NCBI GenBank assembly: GCA_032988165.1
Contig: JANTQF010000471.1
Coordinates: 1-22,391, forward strand
Length of the DNA: 22,391 nt
DNA from: Emmonsiellopsis sp. PD_33
Taxonomy: Eukaryota > Ascomycota > Eurotiomycetes > Onygenales > Ajellomycetaceae
Reading direction: 5' to 3'
Positions 1-10,447 of this stretch are shown here, piece after piece. Within the stretch, counting starts at the first letter, position 1, and each line of letters opens with the position of its first letter. The notes under the pieces are model-generated. The model searched no databases. It saw nothing but the letters and a program-made list of their open reading frames with translations, and had not been told where the DNA came from. A program made the translations under genes and the position numbers.

Positions 1-76
1 AACGGAAACAAGATTGATTCCGCTTCATTGTTATCAACCGCTTTGAGGAGAGTTGCTGACCCGCCTCACATTCTAG
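1..76 (+). other. 3' end of a farnesyltransferase beta intron
   Basis: The farnesyltransferase reading frame runs into an in-frame TGA at 57-59 when followed leftward, while a good acceptor (TTCTAG, AG at 75-76) and a branch-like CTGAC at 55-59 lie just upstream of the first conserved residues. I therefore read 1-76 as the tail of an intron whose donor is outside the window or too weak to see here. The missing N-terminal part of the enzyme lies to the left. Confidence 0.75.
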
Positions 77-1478
77 AGTCATTGCTACTGCTGCGCCGGC
101 GCAGAACGCCACAGGCGGTTTTGGAGGAGGGCATGGTCAGATATCGCATTGTGCTTCATCCTATGCAATGGTTCTTAGTCTGGCTTTGGTCGGTGGAGAG
201 AATGCATTTAAATTGATTGATCGGAGAGCAATGTAAGAGTCCTGGCTGACATGCCTGATATGTTTGTGTTTGCCCTTTGTCCGAAATGCTAAACCGGGAT
301 GCATCATAGGTGGCAATGGCTCGGAACGTTGAAGCAAGCAGATGGCGGCTTTCGACTCTGTCTTGGCGGCGAGGAGGATGTACGGTAGGGTGTTCCCCGG
401 ACAGTCGTTTCAGAAAGTCGAGCATAAATTTTCTAATGGGCTGCAGCGGTGCATATTGTGCGATGGTTATGGTTGCCTTGTTGGAACTTCCACTCGAACT
501 ACCTCCCGATTCGCCCGCTAGACAGGCTGGTTTGGACACCTTCACAAGTGGATTACCGGAATATCTGTCGAGATGTAAGTGTTTTGACATGTGGCAGCGT
601 TTGGGAGGTGGCTAATCAGGCAATCTTGTTTTAGGCCAAACATTTGAGGGTGGCATTTCTGGAAGTCCGGGGACTGAAGCTCACGGTGCATACGCATTTT
701 GTGCTTTAGCATGTTTATGCGTCCTTGGCGACCCAGTAGAGATGATCAACAAGTATGTAAATGGACCGGTCTAATTCAATTAGGGGGGCTCGAAAACTAA
801 TGTGCCATAGGTATATGGATCTCCCCCTCCTCATCTCGTGGCTTTCAGCCAGACAGTGTGCCCCTGAAGGCGGCTTTGCCGGAAGGACCAACAAATTAGT
901 GGATGGTTGCTATAGCCATTGGGTGGGTGGGTGCTGGCCGTTGATACAAGCCGCACTGGACGGCCCCAGATCTAAATCCGCTGCCTCGCTCGAACAATCC
1001 AGTTGTCTTTTTCACCGTGAAGGATTGACGAGATATATCCTAAGTTGTTGCCAAGGGCCGCGTGGTGGATTACGAGATAAACCTGGCAAGTAAGTGCATC
1101 GTCCCAACCCATAGTGCACATCACCCGCTCCTTTATGCAGACAATAAGCAAACAAATGGAGGCTAATTGTTTTTGATTTCTAGACATCCTGACTCTTACC
1201 ATACATGTTATATCCTTGCTGGACTAAGCACTGCCCAGAATGACCATTTCAACACAGGCAGTGCTGCATCCACCGCCCCTCATTCCCTCTTCCCCTCCGC
1301 ATTTTCCTGGTCTCATGTACCTGTGGCCCCAGCAACGGAGCAAGATCCAGCATCCATTGTCTTCGAGGAGGAAGATCGACTAGAAACGGTCCATCCTTTA
1401 TTTGTTATCCCGCATCGTGCAGCCGAAAATATGCGGGGATGGTGTGAGTCAAACCCGCTACGATTTTCAACAACATAG
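77..1478 (+). CDS. RAM1: Protein farnesyltransferase beta subunit (5' partial, 6 exons)
   Basis: This enzyme subunit joins a 15-carbon farnesyl group to the Cys of CaaX-ended proteins (Ras, Rho, a-factor type) and works in the cytosol with the alpha subunit. Exons: 77-232, 310-384, 447-574, 635-752, 811-1089, 1184-1478; introns are 77, 62, 60, 58 and 94 bp, all GT-AG, and the phase is kept at every junction. The window codes for 349 residues plus a split codon. Family signatures are clear: GGFGGGHGQISHCASSYA, ADGGFRLCLGGEEDVR joined to GAYCAMV, QTFEGGISGSPGTEAHGAY, and GGFAGRTNKLVDGCYSHWVG. By family knowledge the zinc ligands are the Asp and Cys of LVDGCYSHW and the His of SYHTCYILAGLS; all three are present. 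The C-terminus (HPLFVIPHRAAENMRGW, then a short tail) is normal for fungi. The N-terminal part is outside the window. Fungal names are RAM1, ramA or cpp1. Confidence 0.96.
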
Positions 1479-3589
1479 TATCTACATTTTCATCCAGGCA
1501 ATATTGGCGTTTCGGGTTGGACCGGGGATGGTATACCGACGCATACATAGTTGGAAGCCGGAAATTGATGGGGATGAAAAGTTGGCAGTGCATGTTCTTT
1601 GTATATAGCTTCAGGTTGGATGATTGTAACCTGCCAGCGCGCACCAGTCATTGCGCGTGTTAATCAAAAGGAAACTGGCTTCTTTATGAATGAATATCGC
1701 ATCTTGTCCAAAGCGAACTCAGGAGACTCTGGCAGCGGTGGTCTTGGCGCCTTCCAAGGTTCTCTTTGTAGCTGGTCACGTTTTCCCAGTCGGGGCAGAC
1801 TTCAACTTCAACTTCGTCTTCCTCTGTCCCGTCCCTGTCCCCCGTATGATGATAACCACTTTTCCAAGTGGCACAGTTTGAGCGTCTTGACGATGGTGTT
1901 ACATCCTGAAAGAAAATGACAAGAACACCGCCCGACCAGCCGGCATTCTCCTGCTCGTATAGCATCTGCGTGAGTCTGCAAGTGTTGCGTCCGCTCCGCC
2001 TACCTTGCTGCTCCTGACGGGCTTGCTGGTCCCCGCCCAACCCCAGACATTCCCAGAGATCGCGATAGCAAAGACGGGAAGGTCGTTTAATCGAGTTGAA
2101 TTCTTCACGTCGCATCGTTGATCCTCGCCAGTTTTGCTCCCTGCAGCTCCTGGAAGCAGTAAAGGCTCACGACGAATCAGCACCGGCGCGGACCAGCAAG
2201 CCGCCAGGCAATTACGAGGAATCGCTAGGATCATACTGCCTGCTTCTCAACCACCCTGTTCCAAGGCTGGTGGTGTCTGGGTCACAGACTGCACAAGGAG
2301 GCGTCGAGGAGGACGAGTATCTTGCAGCGAGTTGAATATGAATGGAACATCATAACGTCCGTGGCGGGAACCCAGCGCTTTACTGATTGGCGACGACGGC
2401 CCACAGTGCATCCCACCTACATTAGCGATGCCTCTAGAGATGCCCCCCAGCGAACTCAACGGCCTTTTGTCGAACTGCACTTGCGGAGTTTTGATAGAGA
2501 AGATCCTCAACCATAATCACGCCCTATTATTCTGGCCCTTTTTTTAAGGGTCGATTGCTGCGAGAAATAGAAAAAAGCATTGATTATTGAAAGCGGCGAA
2601 ATGCACGCCTAATCCTCGTGCCATGCATCGTCCATTTCTGGAACGTGTTGCAGGCTTTTCCCCACTGGCGGAGGAGACCAGCGACTGCCAACTCATCATT
2701 GCATCCGAATGCCTGTCACTAGAACAACGCACAAGCAGCGCCATTCCCCTTGTCTCTCAACGCTTGCCGCCTTTTCTGGAGGGCCTCGTTTCGTATCGGA
2801 TATCGCAACCATTCTGCCGGCCGTTTCCTTTATTCTGTGGCAACTTTCCTTTTTCGCGTTTCCTGCCTCTCGATGAGGACCCTTCGATCATCTCCCTTTC
2901 TTATTTGGGTGGTTTGCATGGGTTTTCAAAACCAATACCAAGAAATCCCAAGGCGACCCGGCAAGTCGGTTATTTCTGGCTCCAAATCTTCGAGCAAGGT
3001 CCCCCGGATCAATGAGAAGAGAGGAGTATATGTCGCCAAAAACCCGTACAGGGGAGAAAGTTAAAAATGACACCGAAAAAATAAGAGCAATCTGCGGGGC
3101 CATATTAAAGAAGGCAACTATTAATTCTCTGCAGGCAATAATTGACACTCTTGCGTTTCGCGCCAGGGTTCAACTGAAATTCAGCGCGTTTTGCGCGACG
3201 CGGATCTAGCAATTGCCAATATAAATTGCATTAGCGGAGGTTGGCAGCGTTCCAGGACGCTTGTCCGGCTCCTTTGGAGGACGATTTCCACTCCTGCACT
3301 GCGGGGTCTGTACCCTTTCTGCCTGTACCTTTTCAAGGGATACACCTCGTAAGACCGAATATTGCGGGCACAAACTGGGACCTTTTCTGCAGCACCGGTG
3401 GGTCTACGACACAGTTGTTCAAGCGTCCTGTCTGAGCCGAAAGGAGCCAATCCCCGCCTGTCCAGATCGACGGCGAATTAAAACATGATAGGCTCAACAG
3501 TGGAAGTTCTCGATCTTCTAGCTGTCCGTTCACTGGCAAAAACGACTGCCAACACATCAAAGCAAGAAAAACCCAAAAAGTCTGATACA
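1479..3589. other. Intergenic region, no supportable gene
   Basis: It follows the farnesyltransferase stop codon. Several frames of 60-145 codons are open on both strands (for example minus 2115-1684 and 2234-1899, plus 2587-3015), but they overlap each other, match no family I know and lack phase-consistent splice partners. The first few hundred bases should hold the farnesyltransferase 3' UTR. I see no repeat, transposon or RNA gene. Confidence 0.6.
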
Positions 3590-4108
3590 AACGATAATTT
3601 CCTCTTCCCACCGCAGTCTCCCTTCCCCCCTAAAATCTCTTGATCGAGGAAACAAAACCTTGATCGCCAGGGTTCATAACACTTCTATTTTCAGCCCCAC
3701 CCATATATTTGGAGCTGCATTAAATCACGCTTGCTTCGCTGTCTCTACTATGGCACGTCTTCTCATTAGAGCTATCGGACACAGCACCCTTTCCTATTTT
3801 TTATTTTTCCTGTCTCGCACGCTATAGAGCCCTGTCCGCTATCCTTTTTATTGATCCATAGGTCCCCCCCCCCTCCTCGGTTTATTTGCCAATCTGTGAA
3901 CAGCCCGTTTGTCCATCGCGCTTACTTGACGCTCTTCAATGGGTGTATAACTGGTGGCGGCTGTTGGGCATCAATCCTCACTTTCTCTCTTTTACCCAAC
4001 CCCCAAGGCTTTCTTTCAGCCCTCCCAGCCCTGACGCGTCGGGTATCAAAGTTGATATATTAGCCGTCCGACCAAGATCGGTGCTAGGCCGGAATTTTCC
4101 TGGTTGAG
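3590..4108 (+). promoter_or_regulatory. Pyrimidine-rich promoter/5' leader of the dsRBD-like gene
   Basis: The plus strand is rich in C and T here, with CT runs around 3595-3640 and 3780-3880, a run of ten C at 3864-3873, and TATATTTGG-like sequence near 3702. Such CT tracts are common just upstream of fungal transcription starts. It lies directly before the proposed ATG at 4109. The start of transcription cannot be fixed from sequence alone. Confidence 0.45.
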
Positions 4109-5013
4109 ATGTATTACATTTTATACCTCGCAAGTATGTTGCCCCGGAATCCCAGAAGGAATATGGAGAGATCCCATGTTTTGAGAGAGAGCAATTATCT
4201 GTCATGAACTCTCATGTCCATCGTTCCCATGGCAATAGTCCAATGATGCATTATTCCCCAGCCAGATATTATCTGCATTCGTCCCACGTTCAGAAGTTAA
4301 CTGGACCCTTCCAGTATGAGTGTTGGTTTCGTTGTTTCCTCGTTAGCATGTAACCCAGGAGCAAAGCAGGGCGTGGTTAAGCTTTAATACCCCGGAGATT
4401 TTCTTTTGACCCCTGGGTATCCACGCCATGCAGAATCACCGTGGCTATCTTTCCCTTGCTTTTTTTTCTTTGCTTTTTTTCTAGAAAGCGCATAGAACGA
4501 ACGTCAGGCAGAAATCTCCCATTTTTATTAAGGTCAGGCCAACACACGACGTTTCACAGCCAATAACATTTTGCCATTCTGTTTCCAGGTCTTTGCCGCC
4601 GCCGCCGATGGCCAGAACCTCTCTACGAATCATACCCCTGTACCACGGGCTACGGATGCATTGTTCGCGTTAATAACCGCGAATACCAAACAGACGTCTT
4701 CTGCGAGAACGAGACCCTTGCGCGAGAGAATGCGGCTATGCGCGCCTACCTAATTTGTCGGAACTTCTCCGTCAATGACGGCATGTATCCAGCTGGCCAC
4801 GACCATGGAGGGATTGTGCAGGGCATTCCGGTTGCCATTGGCACGGGGCGAAGGTCGGGCCGGTTTGGCGACGATACAGATACATCAACCAGTGGGGGAA
4901 GTCGAAGTGGGGGAAGCAGCCCAGAGAGCTACGAGGGAGGCCACCTGGGAAGGGATCGCCAACCTGCTCCGGGCCCGGCCAGGGCGTTAGCGTATAGCCA
5001 TCGTGGGCTCTAA
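4109..5013 (+). CDS. Small basic protein with dsRBD-like domain
   Basis: Model: exon 1 at 4109-4133 (25 nt), intron 4134-4588 (GTATGT to TTCCAG, 455 bp), exon 2 at 4589-5013; 149 residues. The split codon A+GT gives Ser9, so the protein begins MYYILYLASLCRRRRWPEP. Residues 9-75 follow a double-stranded-RNA-binding-domain pattern: a short helix (SLCRRRRWPEPLYE), strands around GYGCIVRVNNREYQTD, then a helix LARENAAMRAYLICRNF. I have the impression, from memory, that the block RNFSVNDGMYPAGHDHGG and the following VQGIPVAIGTGRR are conserved among Eurotiomycete proteins. The tail (100-149) is Gly/Ser/Arg-rich and probably disordered. Exon 2 is secure; the tiny first exon rests on a perfect donor and matching phase but the intron is long for a fungus. 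RNA binding is inference; no function is known to me. Confidence 0.72.
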
Positions 5014-6405
5014 TTTTTGTGAAGGGTTTTCGAATCTCGAAGGGGAGGAACCTCATTCGATATCAGCACCCCTGAACGAAATCTCCCGAACAAGGATCTC
5101 GATTCGTCCGTCCCCGCGATGTTCAGCTGGAGATGGAGCAAATCGAAACTCGCATCACACGCCACTTATTTACTCTCCCCTCCGCAAAAGTGAAACCCAC
5201 GAAAAAAAAGAGAGGCCGAAAAAAAATCAGTTAATGGCTTCACGACGATTACGGTTCCTTTCCTCAACGAATCCATTTTGTTAGACGGGTATGAACAGCA
5301 CTGTCTAATCACTTTTTTACGAAAGAATTATCACGGCCGGTCAACGAAACGAGCTCTTTTGATTACTCTACGACGGGAGATAACGATTTCTTTATTTTAC
5401 TTTCATAGATCTTTTTTCCTGATATCATTTATTCTCCTCGCAGAGCTGCTACTGTATACCAGCACAGAATATCATATATCCAAGTCGGCAACCTCGTTTT
5501 TTGTTTCTTTACCATTTCATTCTCTTTCTATACCCCTCCCCTCCCCCACGATTCTGTGTTTTGTTCCCTTACCAGAGTCCAACCTGGGTTTAATTGTCCG
5601 GCTGAGACTCGACTGTGGATCCCTAGAAAAAAGGGTCAGGAAGGAGAGAAATGTTTTCCGCAACGTACCAAAGTCCTGTTTGATATTGTTCTGTATCCCG
5701 GTTGTTCACCTTTACATTATTCTTTCATCTCCTAGTAACGAAACATCCTTCCAAATTCGAAACGGAAGGTAGGGCGGCAATGGGAATACCCACAAATTTT
5801 GCGACATCTATCTAGCAAGCGAAGCATATGTGTTTGCGCGTTCAAGCATTTTTTATTTCCTACTATTGATGTCTGGTAGGAGGGCTGCTTTTTTTTGCGA
5901 CTTGCCTTTTCTTGGTTTGATTATGACCATACATTTATTCTTTTGACGGCCGGATAAACTATATTTTTCTCCCTCTATTGTTACTTTTCCTGTTTATTGG
6001 TTAAGTCGAACCCCTTGTTTTTTGAGGAGATCGATTGCCGATATATGACTTGATCTAGGATCTAGTTAACGAATGAGAAATTCAATCCAAGGTGGAGAAT
6101 CGAGGTGCCACCTAATTATGCTCGCGTATATTTTATATTTTTTAATTGAGTGGTGCATTAAATAAGGAGGCTTTTGTAGTTCGTCGGTTACAAGGAAATA
6201 AATATGTAAACCGAGTGTTGATAACTGCTGGCCTTTTCTCCTGACCACCGTCATGCATAGGTGATTTCAAAACTGATTTGGAATATAGTTTTGTAGCGTT
6301 ATTATCCATTTTATCACTATCATCATATTATTAGTTTCCAGAGACAAAAAGGGGTTTGGTTTTTGCCTCAGTCGACTATCATGCTATGGACGTTGCGAGT
6401 GAAGC
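5014..6405. other. Intergenic region / 3' UTRs
   Basis: It lies between convergent genes (plus-strand stop at 5013, minus-strand stop at 6406), so it should carry both 3' UTRs. A 164-codon open frame at 5278-5772 is driven by T-rich and C-rich low-complexity sequence and starts from a non-ATG codon; I do not regard it as a gene. No repeat or RNA gene is visible. Confidence 0.6.
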
Positions 6406-6851
6406 TCAGTTGTAATTTCCGCTAAGTCCGCCACCAACTTTCCCGCAACGTCTGCTTCCTCCTTCAACCACAGCCTTGATAACTAGTTCTAGTACGTTCC
6501 CACGCACATTTTTTGCATCGCCTTTAGGATACACCTTCGCCGTTGTTTTCATTCCAGTCTCTATGCCGATGGAGGCTGTGCACAACGCATTGAGTCTCTC
6601 TTCGATTGCCAGGCTTGGCCAACGCCGACACGTCAGCGCATGGTATCGGGCAACTTCATCACATGCTTCTACGGATGCATCGTAAGGTGATATGTAAGAT
6701 CTAAAAGAAATAGGAACCCCTCCATGTATTAAGACTCGCGTTATCTAGTGGCTAACAAAAACAAAAATGAAGGGAAAAATTTTTCCGAGTCCTTGTACGC
6801 CTACCGATTCCAATATCTAATTTGCCATATTTCATCGTCAACAACCCCCAT
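6406..6851 (-). CDS. Unrecognised small protein, two exons (113 aa)
   Basis: Proposed exons on the minus strand: 6851-6805 and 6700-6406, with a GTAGGC...TTTTAG intron of 104 bp. The split codon CG+A gives Arg16, so phase is kept. Exon 2 stays open for 98 codons with strong RNY codon character and balanced amino-acid use, unlike the low-complexity frames nearby. The product has a Trp-containing N-terminus (DDEIWQIRYWNRSYISPYDA), a likely helix VEACDEVARYHALTCRRW, a second helix AIEERLNALCTASIGIETG, a block TTAKVYPKGDAKNVRG, and a helix VLELVIKAVVEGGSRRCG. It has four Cys, no signal peptide and no membrane segment. I do not recognise the family. An in-frame TGA lies 12 nt upstream of the ATG, so the start is here unless another exon precedes it. 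It could also be a decayed gene fragment. Confidence 0.5.
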
Positions 6852-7683
6852 ATCGTCCGTCACTCATTCCATTCGTAAAGGAAACATTGCACCAAATGAT
6901 GACCCGGGCCAATTGAAGGCCGTCTTCAGTCTTATTCCGCGCGAGAGAGAAAAGAGATCAACCGAAGTCGATTCGAGGGGGGGGAAACGCATAATCCCAA
7001 AGTTTCAGCATTAAAAAGCAAGAAAGAAAGAAAGAAATAATGCAACGACTTATTCCAAACTGTGTGTAATGGAGATGTGTCTTCTGTTACGCGTGGTTCC
7101 TTCGTGGGACCGGGTTTTCGATGGAAGGGGACGACAAACAGATCGCAGCGAATCTGACCAACGACGGCATGACGATTAGCTCCCGGTAGATTCGATGTCA
7201 TTCTCGTTTGGTGCTTTTCGAATATGTGGACTATCGTGTATAAGACCCAGGGTTGGAAACTATGGCATAGACCTGCGACCGAATCCTTGGGTTAGCTTGC
7301 CGAACTGTTTTTTATATGAAGGGAGTATTACACCTACCTAAGCCGATTCCAAATATATGCCACCACAAGACAAACCATACGAAAGGAACCGATATACCTT
7401 ACGGTGCTGGAACGCTCTTGCGTGTGATTTCATGCCAAAGGGAATAGATACGACCGCCGTCGTCCGATGAGACGCGATTTATACCGGCAAGGAACGGCAA
7501 TGAGGCGAAAAGACTAGCGCAGGTAACCAAGGAGAAAGACAAAGGTCGAAGCGAAAATTCGGGGGAAGTTAATATCGACATATTGAATAGAAGCATGCTG
7601 TGCGGTCAACCACCCTTGAAATGTGTTGTGCTGCAGCCGAAGAAACGAGGGAATTGAGCTGCCACGCAGCCAAATTGCACACG
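6852..7683. other. Intergenic region between two minus-strand genes
   Basis: It holds the 3' UTR of the 8375-7684 gene and presumably the promoter of the 6851-6406 gene. Minus-strand frames at 7596-7399 and 7201-6932 are open for 65-89 codons but show no splice partners or known motif. An AGAA tetranucleotide run lies at 7021-7036. Confidence 0.55.
7021..7036. repeat. (AGAA)4 microsatellite
   Basis: Four perfect AGAA units in intergenic DNA. It is a simple repeat with no sign of function. Confidence 0.9.
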
Positions 7684-8375
7684 TTAATGGGTGCCATTTC
7701 GGACAGGGTCATAGTAGCCGTTGGTTTGTCTTCCGCTTCCATTCGTGGCACCTCCACCGTTTTTCGACTGGCCCTGCCCTACGCGGCAAAATGAATATCA
7801 GCATGGATGCAAGAACCGTTATCTGTCAACAATGCAGACGGGTGTCGGTACCACCTTGGTTTCCAGAGCCCCCGTCTTCACCTTTCCGTCGGTTACGATT
7901 ATTGCGAACGTCTCGAGAGCGGAAAACGCTGTACAACAGCCATCCCGTCACCCAATTAGGGCCATATTCTCCGTCTGTAGCACCGCGATCAAACCAGTGT
8001 CGTGTTACCGGTTTGGAGTTTCGCCAAATTTCCACAATTCCCCAACGCTGCCTATCTGGTCGAATATGGTGCCAAAAGTATGGCGGTCGGACCGCAGGGT
8101 CGGCTCTCAGGTTGTCAAGTAGGTTTGAGTTGTCCTGATTCATGACGTTGTAGATAATAATGGCTTCATCCTAATGACTTCTAGTTAGATTTCACTCCGC
8201 CTAAAGACCTCGGCCCCAGTACCTACGAAGAGGCTTTTGTTGGGTACGGCCTCGTTCTCGTGGCTTGGGAACTCACTCTCATAGCTCGATATAAAGGTTC
8301 ATGTTGAGGATTATTTGCATCGAGGCCAAGCGCATGCATAAATTCCTCCTTGGACACACGAGGGCCAACTGCCAT
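7684..8375 (-). CDS. Unrecognised Trp-rich protein, three exons (169 aa)
   Basis: Proposed exons on the minus strand: 8375-8277, 8170-7855 and 7778-7684. Intron 1 (8276-8171) has GTGAGT, a CTAAC branch site and TTAG; intron 2 (7854-7779) has a weaker GTGGTA donor, CTGAT and GTAG. Phase is kept at both joints and the total is 169 residues. The N-terminus MAVGPRVSKEEFMHALGLDA leads into helical sequence (LYRAMRDEAIIIYNVMNQ). Residues 58-115 hold six Trp in a basic context, with PPYFWHHIRPDRQRWGIVE and GPNWVTGWLLYSVF. The C-terminal 40 residues are Gly/Asn/Gln-rich, and the joined exon 3 continues that composition, which supports intron 2; without it the protein would stop at 7826 after a shorter tail. 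No signal peptide. I do not recognise the family; the Trp/Arg-rich core may bind nucleic acid or another protein, but that is speculation. An upstream in-frame non-ATG extension exists; the ATG at 8375 has A at -3. Confidence 0.66.
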
Positions 8376-10426
8376 ATTTATAGGGAACTGAAGACGTTCA
8401 AGTAACAACAAAACGAGAGGTCCTTTTTTGTCACTGGGTATGGTAAATCTTTCGATTCTTCGACACTGATACTCAAAGGTCAGGAGATCAGAGAAGAGAA
8501 AAGAAGCAGCTTATACGCCATATCTATGCTTTATACTCGAGTCGTTCGAGAACAGTAGGGTAGCAAACATTCTGCAGCTATCCTGGATCTTCATCTTCCC
8601 AGGCGAATGGCTGGGGGGAAAAAAGAAAAAAAGTAGTTGAAAGAAACGTCGGACGCGAATGAGTTCCTCTAATGCTGTGTGGTTTACGGTAAGTGCCTCT
8701 GTTTATGCATTAAAGAATATGTCATGTGCGACTGGATTTACCTTAATACTTGCGTGGGTAGCAAAGATCAAAATATCCTTGATCTAAATAAGCCCATCCC
8801 ATTGTCCAACTCCTCAAAAATTCGGTTTCTTCTGTCGATGTCCGCGCCATGGCGGTGTCTAACCACTCTCATGGATTCAAAAATCCACTTGAAGGACTGG
8901 GGTTCACCAGTTACCATTCAATCTAGGAACCTAAATCCCGTCGGATCTTTCCGAGGCATATGTTTTTCAAATTATGGTTCAAGAATGCATCGCTAAAAGA
9001 AAGTCGACGAATCATAAATTCAGCTTGGGTGGCCGCAGGTGGAATTGTACGTGAACAAGATTTACTGGTGCATTACCCATTTTATTGATTCCGTTTCTGT
9101 GGGACGCTCAAGTCCTCATCGATGGCAATCAAATTAGCGTTAGGGAAGAACTATTCCACTGCATCAACGCCAATTGATACGCCCGATTTTAAAAGAGAAC
9201 GCCGAATGAGATGCATCTCATCCGATTGCTCGTGCGTGCAAACTCCTCGTCGGACTACGAATAATAATTGCTAAGCTCCTTGCCGCCAGGTATCGCAAAC
9301 CCTTGCAGCTTTTATTTTCCATGGTACGACCGAACTCCAAGAACAACAATATCAGTATCCGTAATCCGATACTTCGAATCTTTGTCGTCGTCCAGCTGTC
9401 TACATACAAACAACTTTCTCCGCTACTTTATCTCTACACCCATGGGCAGCCCTGCTGTCATGTGCCATGTACATGTAAAGGCACTACCCGAACTACAAAA
9501 TGATCTCCTTCATGATGAGATGTGCCGCGTTTCCAGCACTCTATCTGCAGGGATCTCATGCATATGCCACCCAGCGGGTGTCCCCTCGCCAAGTGGGCAT
9601 TCAGTGGCTTGTGTGCCAATCCAAGCAACTCCAGCCCTTCTTCCAGGGTTTACGCATCTCTCAACAAATGTCCCCCCGATTGTCGGCGCCCCGCATCCTT
9701 GTCAACCGTTCTTCCCGACTGTTCTTTCAGTATTTGCTTCGCCTCTAGTACAACGCCTAGGAATGATGATCATAGGTGAAGATGCCACCTTCAGGGCGTA
9801 TGAGAGTTCGGATCTCTACATTTATTGGGAAGACTTCCTGCCAGTTACTTGTTCGCGGAAAAACTGGATTTTGATTCAGCATCTGGAAAAGCAAACCTTT
9901 TCCAGATGGCGGTGATGGCGGCGCAAATCACGCATAACAATAACGTTCTCATCGTGATTGTGCGGATTTTAAGCTTTCAGGGTCCAGTACCAGCAATTCT
10001 CAGAAAAAGCAATTCCAGCAAACGGAAAAGAATACCAGAAAGATGAGAGGCCGGCAATTGGTAAAATTCCATTTGTCGCTGGATTTTGTGGCTGCTGCAT
10101 ACCTGGGATGCAGCCCCTGATAGGCGAACAAAGCTGATATCAACACGTGATCTACGAACCCTAGTTACATTTATGCCGGCTCAAATGCGGTCGATTTTCT
10201 ACCGTGACGACGAATTTGAACAAAGAACCTCAGGTTTAAGTTTTATTTTTCCTTTTTGGGCATCCCACGTCAACCTGAGTATATGGAATGCTTGCTTCCT
10301 CGCGGCTGGCTGAGAGGTTTGCCTCTCGTTTCGTTCCTATCAACCCTTCGTTCTGAGGTCGGCTCCGATAGTATCTACAACCATCGATTTCCCCAAGCAT
10401 CCACCTATTCAAAAATATTGCGATCG

Positions 10427-10447
10427 TTCCATATATTTTATATGGAA
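10427..10447. repeat. Perfect 9-bp inverted repeat with 3-nt loop
   Basis: The arm TTCCATATA (10427-10435) is repeated as its reverse complement TATATGGAA (10439-10447) around TTT. It could form a small hairpin or be a dimeric protein site. It stands alone in the gene desert and is AT-rich, so chance is possible. Confidence 0.8.

Noticed and set aside
1440..1620. Possible extra intron extending the farnesyltransferase C-terminus
   Set aside because: A GTGTGAG donor near 1441 and a CCAG acceptor near 1500 would add residues unlike the family end; stopping at 1478 fits the usual short C-terminus.
1684..2234. Overlapping minus frames of 143 and 111 codons
   Set aside because: They overlap in different frames and neither resembles a known protein; a donor-like GTAGGC inside has no convincing acceptor.
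3333..3611. Minus frame with a signal-peptide-like start (GRGNYRLYQTFWVFLALMCW)
   Set aside because: Only 92 codons, no conserved continuation and no splice partner; hydrophobic starts arise easily in T-rich promoter DNA.
5278..5772. 164-codon open plus frame after the dsRBD-like gene
   Set aside because: Low-complexity T- and C-rich sequence, non-ATG start and no domain; it fits a 3' UTR.
9268..9915. 215-codon open plus frame, the second longest in the window
   Set aside because: It starts from a non-ATG codon, has no known motif, and two other plus frames and one minus frame are open over the same stretch. Length alone is near chance for this much DNA.
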